Assembly: GCA_021802545.1 (NCBI GenBank)
Contig: JAJZRS010000004.1
Location: 62,001-126,000, forward strand
Origin: Pseudomonadota bacterium
Lineage (GTDB): Bacteria; Pseudomonadota; Gammaproteobacteria; Burkholderiales; JABEVD01
Length of the DNA stretch: 64,000 nucleotides
Direction: 5' to 3'
The notes beneath the pieces are model-generated. The model saw only the letters and a list, made by a program, of their open reading frames with translations. It was not told where the DNA came from and did no database searches. The translations under genes and the position numbers were made by a program. Shown piece by piece: positions 1 through 8,300 of this stretch. Position 1 is the stretch's first letter, and each line of letters begins with the position of its first letter.

Positions 1-11
1 GAAATTAAGTA

Positions 12-509
12 ATGGCAAAAGGCGAAGCGGCACTAGACGAGGATGACGACGAGGAAGGCGTCGCCCCCAGGAAACGAGGCAAGCTCCTGTTGATCGTTGT
101 CGCCTTGCTCGTGCTTCTCTTGCTGGGCGGCGGCGCTTATTGGTATTTTGCCGTCCACAGCAAGGCGAACGGAAAGGCGGCGGCTGCGCAAGCCGATGTG
201 CCGCCGATCTACAGCAAGCTGGAACCTTTCACGGTCAATCTCAAGGACCCCGGCGTCGCGATGCAAACCGCCATCACCCTGAGGGTAGCCAGCGACGATG
301 TCGATGCCAACGTCCAGCTGCGCATGCCGGAAATACGCAATCAGATTCTGCTCATTCTTTCCAATCAGCAGTCGGCCGACCTGATGACCGAGGCTGGCAA
401 GGAAAAGCTCGGCAACGAAATCGAGGTGGCCGTCAACAAGATACTCAAGGCCAAAACCCCGAAAGCAGGAGTAGACAAAGTGCTGTTCACCTCTTTCATC
501 ATACAGTGA
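12..509 (+). CDS. fliL: Flagellar basal body-associated protein FliL
   Basis: 165 aa, of ordinary FliL length. An acidic cytoplasmic N-terminus (DEDDDEEG) and a basic stretch are followed by one membrane segment at about residues 25-45 and then a periplasmic FliL domain. FliL surrounds the stator units at the motor and supports torque generation. It is the first complete gene of a fliLMNOPQR run, and fliM starts 4 bases after its stop. The operon probably begins upstream of the window, since only 11 bases precede this start. Identification rests on the architecture and on the gene order. Confidence 0.93.
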   Translation: MAKGEAALDEDDDEEGVAPRKRGKLLLIVVALLVLLLLGGGAYWYFAVHSKANGKAAAAQADVPPIYSKLEPFTVNLKDPGVAMQTAITLRVASDDVDANVQLRMPEIRNQILLILSNQQSADLMTEAGKEKLGNEIEVAVNKILKAKTPKAGVDKVLFTSFIIQ

Positions 510-513
510 CGCC

Positions 514-1518
514 ATGAGCCAGGATTTCCTGTCACAAGATGAAGTCGACGCCCTGCTGAAGGGGGTCACGGGAGAAGTAGACGAGTCCCCGGAAGACGGC
601 AGTGATGCCACGGGCGTCAGGTCCTACAACATCGCGACCCAGGAACGCATCGTGCGCGGCCGCATGCCGACGCTGGAGCTCATCAACGAGCGCTTTGCCA
701 GGCTTTTCAGGGTCGCACTCTTCAATTTCCTGAGGCGCAGCGCCGAAATTTCGGTAGGCCCGGTGCGCGTCATCAAGTACAGCGAATTCATCCGCAACAT
801 GCCCGTGCCGACGAACCTGAACCTGATCAAGGTCAATCCGTTGCGCGGTACGTCCCTGTTCATTTTCGATCCCAACTTGGTTTTCCTCATCGTCGACAAC
901 CTGTTCGGCGGCGACGGGCGCTTCCACACCCGCGTCGAAGGACGCGATTTCACGCCGACAGAACAGCGCGTGATCATGCGTCTCCTGGAAGTCGCTTTTG
1001 CTGAATACGAAAAATCCTGGTCGCCCGTGTTCAAGATCCAGATCGAATACCTGCGTGCCGAAATGAATACCCAGTTCGCCAACATCGCAACCCCCAACGA
1101 AGTCGTGGTTGCCACCACGTTCACCATCGACCTCGGCAACAACAGCGGAGAGTTCCACGTCTGCATGCCTTATTCCACGCTCGAGCCGATCAGGGACACG
1201 CTCTCGAGCACCCTGCAAGGCGATCAGATGGAAGCCGACACGCGGTGGGTGAAGCTGCTTTCAAAGGAAATCCAGCAGGCCGAAGTCGAACTGGTCGCGA
1301 ACCTGAGCGAAGTGCCGGTCACATTGGGACAGATTCTGAACATGAAGGAAGGCGACATCATCTCCCTCGACATACCCGAAGCCATCATTGCGCAGATCGA
1401 CGGCGTTCCCATCCTGGAATGCAAATACGGCGTTCTGAATGGCCAGTACGCGCTCAAGGTCAACAAGATACTGGGCAACTCCGACAGCGATACCTCTGTA
1501 GGCGCACACCATGGCTGA
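514..1518 (+). CDS. fliM: Flagellar motor switch protein FliM
   Basis: 334 aa, full length for FliM. The N-terminal motif SQDFLSQDEVDALLKGV is the conserved CheY-P binding peptide. A central CheC-like domain follows, and a C-terminal SpoA domain (about residues 255-325) contacts FliN. FliM forms the middle of the C-ring and sets rotation direction. Its stop lies 8 bases inside fliN, which indicates translational coupling. Nothing is unusual in the sequence. Confidence 0.97.
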   Translation: MSQDFLSQDEVDALLKGVTGEVDESPEDGSDATGVRSYNIATQERIVRGRMPTLELINERFARLFRVALFNFLRRSAEISVGPVRVIKYSEFIRNMPVPTNLNLIKVNPLRGTSLFIFDPNLVFLIVDNLFGGDGRFHTRVEGRDFTPTEQRVIMRLLEVAFAEYEKSWSPVFKIQIEYLRAEMNTQFANIATPNEVVVATTFTIDLGNNSGEFHVCMPYSTLEPIRDTLSSTLQGDQMEADTRWVKLLSKEIQQAEVELVANLSEVPVTLGQILNMKEGDIISLDIPEAIIAQIDGVPILECKYGVLNGQYALKVNKILGNSDSDTSVGAHHG

Positions 1519-1936
1519 AGATCCGAACGACGACTGGGCTGCAGCCATGGCCGAGCAGGCAGCAAGCTCTCCCGAAGACGACTGGGGCGCAGCCATGGCC
1601 GAACAGGCCGCATCTCCCCAAGTTTCGCCCGCTTCTTTCGAACAGCTCACGAATACGGCGCAGCAGACGATCGCCCACGATCTGGACATGATTCTCGACA
1701 TCCCTGTCCAGTTGACCGTGCAGCTTGGCCGAACAAAAATTGCCATCAGGAGCCTTCTGCAGCTCGCGCAAGGCTCGGTGGTCGAGCTCGACGGGCTTGC
1801 CGGAGAACCCATGGATGTGCTCGTCAACGGCTGCCTCATTGCACAGGGAGAGGTTGTCGTCGTCAACGAAAAATTCGGGATACGGCTCACCGACATCATC
1901 ACCCCCTCCGAGCGCCTGAAAAAACTGAACAAATGA
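1511..1936 (+). CDS. fliN: Flagellar motor switch protein FliN
   Basis: 141 aa with a C-terminal SpoA domain (about residues 60-138), which forms the base of the C-ring and docks the FliH export ATPase complex. The N-terminal tail carries a direct duplication of a 16-residue unit: DDWAAAMAEQAAS begins at residue 7 and DDWGAAMAEQAAS at residue 23. FliN proteins usually show one such acidic, Trp-containing segment, so the second copy is a local oddity. The gene overlaps fliM by 8 bases and fliO by 4. Confidence 0.95.
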   Translation: MAEDPNDDWAAAMAEQAASSPEDDWGAAMAEQAASPQVSPASFEQLTNTAQQTIAHDLDMILDIPVQLTVQLGRTKIAIRSLLQLAQGSVVELDGLAGEPMDVLVNGCLIAQGEVVVVNEKFGIRLTDIITPSERLKKLNK

Positions 1937-2328
1937 GATTCAGATTCATCCCTGCGCTAGCTCTGGCAATCCCTGTCCCGGCGCTGGCCGCCCCTGTCCA
2001 GCCCGCCCAGGGCATGCTGCAAATGCTCTTCGGTCTAATCATTGTGCTCGGCATGCTGATTGGCGCTGCCTGGCTCCTGAAACGCTTTTCCATACAGCAG
2101 AAAATCTCGGGCGGCACAATCAAGGTCATCGCCGGCGCAGCAGTGGGACAAAGGGAGCGTATCGTGCTGGTCGAAATCGGCGATACCTGGCTGCTGGTTG
2201 GCGTAGCACCCGGCCACGTCAGTGCGCTGCACACCATGCCCAAGGCCGATATCTTTCCAGGGGACATGCCAATTTCCGAAAAGAAATTCTCATCCTGGCT
2301 GAAACAGGTTCTGGACAAACGTGCTTAA
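1933..2328 (+). CDS. fliO: Flagellar export apparatus assembly protein FliO
   Basis: 131 aa. A hydrophobic signal-like N-terminus (residues 1-19) is followed by a membrane helix (about 33-52) and a small cytoplasmic domain. FliO is a poorly conserved chaperone for assembly of the FliP ring of the export gate. Position between fliN and fliP is the strongest evidence for the call. The start overlaps the fliN stop by 4 bases (ATGA), and the 3' end overlaps fliP by 8. Confidence 0.9.
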   Translation: MRFRFIPALALAIPVPALAAPVQPAQGMLQMLFGLIIVLGMLIGAAWLLKRFSIQQKISGGTIKVIAGAAVGQRERIVLVEIGDTWLLVGVAPGHVSALHTMPKADIFPGDMPISEKKFSSWLKQVLDKRA

Positions 2329-3067
2329 GCGACTGTCCCTCATCGTTCCCTTTCTGCTGCTGTGCTCGTCGCCTGCATGGGGCCAGGGCGCCAACTTTCC
2401 CCTGCTGACGGCAACGCCTTCCGCCGGAGGCGGCCAAGCCTACACCCTGAGCGTCCAGACCTTCCTGCTGCTCACGGGGCTCACCTTCCTGCCTGCCGTG
2501 CTGCTCATGATGACCGGCTTCACGCGCATCATCATCGTGCTCGGACTGCTCCGCCAGGCGCTCGGCACGCAGGCATCCCCCCCAAATCAGGTGCTTGTCG
2601 GTCTGGCGCTTTTTCTGACCTTCTTTGTCATGTCTCCCGTTTTCGACAAAATCTACACGGATGCATATCAGCCTTTTTCCGAAAACAAGATTTCGTTTAA
2701 CGAAGCCGTCGACAAGGCTTCCGCCCCGCTCAAATCGTTCATGCTGAAGCAGACCCGCGAATCCGATCTCGCGCTTTTCGTGCGGGTCTCGCACAGCCCA
2801 CCGCTGCAAAGCCCGGATGCAGTCCCGATGAAAATCCTGATCCCTGCTTTTGCGACCAGCGAACTCAAGACCGCATTCCAGATCGGCTTCGTGATTTTCA
2901 TACCGTTCTTGATCATCGAAATTGTGGTGGCAAGCGTGCTCATGTCGATGGGCATGATGATGGTTTCCCCATCCGTCATTTCGCTGCCTTTCAAGCTGAT
3001 GCTTTTCGTACTTGCCGATGGCTGGTCGCTGCTCATCGGCTCGCTCGTGCAGAGTTTCACGCCATGA
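2321..3067 (+). CDS. fliP: Flagellar export gate protein FliP
   Basis: 248 aa, normal FliP length. It has a cleavable signal-like N-terminus ending near residue 22 and four membrane helices. The first helix region, [20 protein letters not shown], and the C-terminal [19 protein letters not shown] are typical of the family. FliP5, FliQ4 and FliR1 form the helical gate through which rod, hook and filament subunits pass. The start codon is GTG, read inside the end of fliO. The stop overlaps the fliQ start (ATGA). Confidence 0.97.
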   Translation: MLKRLSLIVPFLLLCSSPAWGQGANFPLLTATPSAGGGQAYTLSVQTFLLLTGLTFLPAVLLMMTGFTRIIIVLGLLRQALGTQASPPNQVLVGLALFLTFFVMSPVFDKIYTDAYQPFSENKISFNEAVDKASAPLKSFMLKQTRESDLALFVRVSHSPPLQSPDAVPMKILIPAFATSELKTAFQIGFVIFIPFLIIEIVVASVLMSMGMMMVSPSVISLPFKLMLFVLADGWSLLIGSLVQSFTP

Positions 3068-3333
3068 CCCCCGAAAGCGTCATGACGCTCGCCCAGCAAG
3101 CCATGGAAATCACCATTCTAATTTCCCTGCCGATGCTGCTTGCCGCCCTGGTCGTCGGCTTGCTGGTCAGCATTTTCCAGGCAGCCACGCAGATCAACGA
3201 AATGACGCTTTCCTTCATCCCCAAGCTCTTGGTCATGTTCCTGGTCCTGATGCTGGCCGGCCCCTGGATGCTGAGCCAGATCCTAAACTACATGACCACG
3301 CTCTTCTCCAACATTCCCTCCATGATCGGATGA
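3064..3333 (+). CDS. fliQ: Flagellar export gate protein FliQ
   Basis: 89 aa with two membrane hairpin helices, the standard FliQ size and shape ([18 protein letters not shown] start). It wraps around the FliP/FliR core of the export gate. It overlaps fliP by 4 bases and fliR by 4 bases, so the three gate subunits are translationally coupled. Confidence 0.97.
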   Translation: MTPESVMTLAQQAMEITILISLPMLLAALVVGLLVSIFQAATQINEMTLSFIPKLLVMFLVLMLAGPWMLSQILNYMTTLFSNIPSMIG

Positions 3334-4112
3334 TCAGCTTCACCCAGGCCCAGCTCTACGCATGGCTCACCGCCTTCATCTGGCCGCTCATCAGAATTCT
3401 TGCGCTGATCACGGCGGCCCCTGTATTCGGAAATACCGTCGTGCCCACCCGGGTGAAAATCGCACTCGCAGTTGCCGTCACCGTGCTCGTCTCCCCCGTT
3501 CTCGGCCCCATGCCGCAAATCGACCCGGGTTCGATTCCCGGGCTGTTCATCATCATCCAGCAGATCGTGATCGGTGCGGCCATGGGACTGTCCATGCAGA
3601 TCGTATTCGTTGCCGTGGAAATGGCCGGCAATATCACCGGTCTGCAGATGGGTCTGGGATTCGCCACATTTTACGACCCCGCCAGCGGCGGCAGCACCGC
3701 TGTCATCGCTCAATACCTGAACCTTGTCGCCACGCTGATTTTCCTGGCCATCAACGGGCATCTGATCATGATTTCAACCATCGTGGACAGTTTTACGGCA
3801 TTCCCCATAGGCGACGCGCCCCTGCATGGCGCTGGTCCCTTGGCGCTGGCCCACTGGGGGGGGCGGATCTTCGTTGACGGACTGCTGCTTTCGCTGCCCA
3901 TGCTCGGGGCATTGCTGATCACCAATATTGCGCTTGCCGTGCTGACCAAGGCCGCGCCTCAGCTCAACATCTTCGCTGTGGGTTTCCCCATCACCCTCGC
4001 CGTGGGCATGGGCGTGCTGACGCTGTCCCTGCCTTATTTCATGCCTGTACTGGATCGCCTCATGGGAGACGGCTTCCAGTTCATGCTGAAAGCCGTCAAG
4101 ATGCTGCATTGA
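3330..4112 (+). CDS. fliR: Flagellar export gate protein FliR
   Basis: 260 aa from the ATG that overlaps the fliQ stop. The open frame extends further upstream, but only inside fliP and fliQ, so that longer version is rejected. Six hydrophobic segments and the Q-M-G-L-G-F-A-T region near residue 110 are typical of FliR. As the single-copy subunit it completes the FliPQR export gate and interacts with FlhB. The stop codon is immediately followed, with no spacer, by the end of flgL on the other strand. Confidence 0.96.
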   Translation: MISFTQAQLYAWLTAFIWPLIRILALITAAPVFGNTVVPTRVKIALAVAVTVLVSPVLGPMPQIDPGSIPGLFIIIQQIVIGAAMGLSMQIVFVAVEMAGNITGLQMGLGFATFYDPASGGSTAVIAQYLNLVATLIFLAINGHLIMISTIVDSFTAFPIGDAPLHGAGPLALAHWGGRIFVDGLLLSLPMLGALLITNIALAVLTKAAPQLNIFAVGFPITLAVGMGVLTLSLPYFMPVLDRLMGDGFQFMLKAVKMLH

Positions 4113-5324
4113 TTACTGAATATAGCTGAACAGGGAAAGATTGCTGATCTGGGCAAACGATTTCTGGGCTGCCTGGAGCGCCAGGGTTTCCTGGTTCAGA
4201 TTGGAGATCGCCTGGGTATAATCCACCCCTTGCAGCTGGGAAAGCGTTGTCTGGTATTGTATGCCCAGGTTAGTGCTCGTCGATTGCGCGGCGGTTACCT
4301 CGTTCAGCCTGGCGCCGTTCGCTGCGCGCACGGTCAATATGTTGTTGAGGGCGCTGGACAAATTCTGCCCGGCCAGCTTCAGGCTGTTGGTGAGCGCCGT
4401 ATTTCCTGATGAGCCGACGGGCGCATTGAGCGCCGTGATCAGACTGCTGATGGTGGCAAAGATGCTCTGATTCGAGCTCGGCGTGATCGTGAAGCTGTCG
4501 CCGTCGGCTGGCGTGCCGTTGATGCTGACGCTTGCCCCCGTGCCGATCTGGATCGCATCTCCGCTCGTATACGGATGGGACGCCACCACCGTTTGCCCCG
4601 TCGTGTTGTCGACGATATTGTAGGTAGTCGTGCCGGAAGCCACAGAGAACTTGATGGTGTAATCCTTGCTGCCTGCTTGCCAATTCGTTTGATTCGAAAC
4701 GATGCCCGCATCGATGGCTGCTGTCCCGTTGTTGGTCGAAGCAGCCTGTGCGACGAAGAATCCGTTCCCCGTCTGGATGTTCTGGAAAACATCTGCGCCG
4801 GACAGGGAAACCTGGACCTGCTGGGACGGACCGATCTGGGCGAGCTGCTTGCTCTGATCGCCGCTGTATTGGGCGCCCGTGCTCGTCAGCTGGAAAGGCT
4901 GCGTGCCCCCCATACCGCCTGAAAAAAGATAGACTCCCGTTCCGTCGGTCGTGTTCGCCAGCGTGACCAGCTGCTGTTTCAGGCCGTCTATCTGTGTGGC
5001 AATCGATGCGCGGTCTGAATTGCTGAGCGCTGCATTTCCCGCATTCACCACTTGTGCCTGGAGATTCTGGATCAGTGTCGTCACGCCCTGCAGAACGGAC
5101 TCGTTCAGCGAAAGCCTGGAAGTCGCCGCATTCTGTCCTGCGATGTACTGCTTGTTGATGGAATTCGCCTGGCTCACGACCAGCGCCTGGCCCGCAGCCA
5201 CGGGATCTTCGGACGGCGACTTGACGCCGGAACTGAGATCCTGCTGCGTTTGGCTGATGGCACTTTGCTGCTGCTGTATGCCGTAAACGCCGTTGGTGTA
5301 AAGGGTGCTTGTGCTGATGCGCAT
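4113..5324 (-). CDS. flgL: Hook-filament junction protein FlgL (HAP3)
   Basis: 403 aa, somewhat longer than the enteric protein of about 317. The N-terminus (MRISTSTLYTNGVYGIQQQQ) and the C-terminal coiled coil ending in LSLFSYIQ form the conserved flagellin-like D0/D1 domains. FlgL sits between FlgK and the filament. It carries no copy of the Ala-rich repeat found in FlgK and FlgE. The gene lies 11 bases after flgK and probably shares the flgK sigma-28 promoter. Confidence 0.95.
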   Translation of the reverse strand: MRISTSTLYTNGVYGIQQQQSAISQTQQDLSSGVKSPSEDPVAAGQALVVSQANSINKQYIAGQNAATSRLSLNESVLQGVTTLIQNLQAQVVNAGNAALSNSDRASIATQIDGLKQQLVTLANTTDGTGVYLFSGGMGGTQPFQLTSTGAQYSGDQSKQLAQIGPSQQVQVSLSGADVFQNIQTGNGFFVAQAASTNNGTAAIDAGIVSNQTNWQAGSKDYTIKFSVASGTTTYNIVDNTTGQTVVASHPYTSGDAIQIGTGASVSINGTPADGDSFTITPSSNQSIFATISSLITALNAPVGSSGNTALTNSLKLAGQNLSSALNNILTVRAANGARLNEVTAAQSTSTNLGIQYQTTLSQLQGVDYTQAISNLNQETLALQAAQKSFAQISNLSLFSYIQ

Positions 5325-5335
5325 GATGCCTCCGC

Positions 5336-8300
5336 CTAAAGCTGAAGTATGGACTGGAACAGGGTGTTTGCGATCTGCAGCATCTTCCCTGCAGCCTGAT
5401 AGGCCTGCTGGTAGCGCATCAGATTTGCCGCCTCCTCGTCTAGATTCACCCCGGAAACGGATTGCTGGCTCTGCGTCAGCTGATTCACCAGGGCTGTTTG
5501 AGACTGGCTCGTTACCTGCATCTGCCTTGAAATATTACTCACCTTGCTGACCAGCTGGCTGAACGCGCCTTCATAGGAGGCGGTATTGCCAATCAGCGTG
5601 TTCTTGGTCTGCAAACCTGAAAGCAGCAGCGCATTGCTGTTGTCCGTCACGCCACCCGTGTTGGGGCCGACAGTGAAGCTGTCTCCAGGCGCAGGCGTGC
5701 CGGAAATGCTCACCGTCCAACCATTGAAGCTGATCGGTGCGCCGGGCGTGTAGCTGCTTCCACCCGGAGGCGTCAGCACAGTGCCTGTCTTGGTATCAGT
5801 GACGGTATAGGTCGAAGCGGGATTGTTGAACGCGATCGTGACCGGATCCTGAAGGCTGGCGTTCAGCGGAAGGTTCACGGTCGGCGCGCTGATCACCGCT
5901 GTGCCGCTATTGGCGGAAGTACCGTCGGATGCTGCCGCAAAGGAGGACTTGATCGGGGATGCTGCTGCGATCTGCGAGGTATCGGTCAGATTCAGGGCGA
6001 TATCCTGTGCGCCATTCACCGTCGGCTTGATGGTGAAGCTCGCCGGCTTGGTCGCATCGGTTGGCGCTGTGGCGATGATGCGCATGCCATCTACGATGAA
6101 GGGCGATGCGGCCGTGCCGGCTCCAGTCATGGGAACGATTTGATTGGTTGTCATATTGAGCAGACTCCAGGTCGGCGAGACGCCGCCGCTGTAATGCAGC
6201 ACATAGTCGTCTCCGGTCAGCTGCGCCGCCGTTGTGGTGCCATTCTGTATCACCGAACCGACCACGGACAAGCCTGGACTCAATGAGACCTGGCTGAAAT
6301 CCGCATTGAACGAGAGCGGGGCCGCGCCGTTTTGCAGCTTGATCGTCTTGGCAACATTTGTGGGGCCTGCTGCGCCGGTCAGCAGCGCGCCTGTCGAATC
6401 GAACTGGAGCACGGTAGGGTCAGTGCCGGATGCAGTCACCGGCACATCAGGCACCAGCGCAACCGCATTGGAAATCGCCTGCGCCTGCGCAGAAGTCAAA
6501 CCTGCATTGGTTGCCGCAGTCAAGACGGATGCCGCCATTTGTGCTGATGTCTGTCCATTGGACAGCGAAGCTGCAATCGAATTGATCTGGGTGGCGGTTG
6601 CGCCGAAAGCGCCGCCCATGGCCGTTATGCTGCCCTGCGCAGCCAGGAGTTGGGTCTGAGCCGTCTGCACCGACCCCGTTGCGGGTACGAGGCCCACCAG
6701 GGACGAAACAGCGGCAGCCTGAGCGGCATTCAAACCGCCGGGACCGCTCGCCACGGTCTGTGCAGCTTGAGCCAACTGGGACGAAGTCGGGGTCGCGATG
6801 GCATTCGCAATCGCTGCGATCTGAGATGCATTGGCCCCGAACGCGGTAGCCATGGCGTTGGCCGCAGCTTGCGCAGAAGCCAACTGGCTGGTCGCATCCT
6901 GCGTAACTTGGCTGTTCGGAATCGTATTGATCGCTGCGGCAATCGCGGCTGCCTGGGTTGCCGACAAGCCGTTTGCTGTCGCGGCCGTCTGGGCTGCTTG
7001 AGCTAAATTGGCAGTGGCATCAGGTGCCTTGGCATTGATCGCTGTCGTGATCGCGGTAACCTGTGCACTGCTTGCGTTCAATCCCGTCGCTGCGGAAGAT
7101 GCGATACTGAGGACAGCCGCAAGCTGGCTCGACTGCGTCATGCCAGTGCCGGCATCGGGAATCAGGCCGATCACAGAAGACAGCGCGCTTGCTTGCGCCG
7201 AGCTCAAGCCCTGCGCAGTGGCTGCGGTTTGCGCAGAAGAAGCCATCTGAGCGGAAGTCCTGGTGCCAATCGCGGTGGTAATCGCATTGATCCCTGCGCT
7301 GCTTGCGCCGAAGGCAGAGGCGATGGCAGAGGCGCTCGCCTCGGCTGCGCTCAGCTGATTGGATGCACTCTGGGTTGCTCCGCTGTCGGGTATCGTATTG
7401 ATTGCCGATGCAATCGCGGCTGCCTGGCTCGCAGTCAATCCGCTCGTCGTCGCCGCATTCTGCGCCGCGCTTGCAATGGCAGCCGTCGTGGAAGGCGGCA
7501 CGTTCGATACGGCCGCACTGATCGCTGAAACTTCGGCAGCGGTTGCGCCGAACGCGGTCGCCATGGCTGCGGCGATGGATTTAGCAGCATTCAACTGCGT
7601 GGTGCCGGTCTGGTTCGATGCGCTGTTGGGCACGGCATTGACCGCGGCTGCGATAGCCGCTGCCTGATTGGCGCTCAGACCTTGTCCTGTCGCGGCAGTC
7701 GAAGCCGCATTGGCCAATGCCGACGTGGTGCCGGGCGCCGCCGCCGCTATCGCGGTGGTGATGGCGGAAACCTGCGCTGCGCTGGCGCCGAATGCGTTTG
7801 CTGCAGCCGTTGCAAGCGATTGCGCATTGGAAAGCTGGCTTGCCGCAGTCTCGACCGTTCCAGTCGCCGGGACGAGCGATATCGTGGAAAATATTCCGGC
7901 AGCCTGGGCGGGCGTCATGCCGTTGCCGTTCGCAGCGGTCTGCGCTGCGGTGGCGTAGGCGCTCGATGTGGGCGGCTCGGCATTGTAAATCGCGTTGGAG
8001 ATGGCAGCGAGCTGCGTTGATGTCGCGCCGAAGCCGTTTGCCACTGCAGTCGTACTGGCCAGTATGGAAGAAAGCTGGGTCGCCGGCGTCATTGTCGTAC
8101 CAACATCGGGAATCAGCGTGATCACGGAATTGAGCGTGGCGGCCTGAGACGCGCTCAATCCCCCCGGACCCGACGCCACGGCCTGAACCGCCTGGGCCAT
8201 CTGGGCAGGCGTTGTCCCGGAAACCAGTGCGCCGGTCATCGCCGCGATCTCGGTCGGGGTCGCGCCGAAGCTGGCTGCTGCGGAAGCGATGGTCGACTTG

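Noticed and set aside
4113..5324. FlgL as a third carrier of the Ala-rich repeat
   Set aside because: Its extra length has the general GTPADGDSFTI-type motif of HAP proteins but no QAAAI/FGA repeat.
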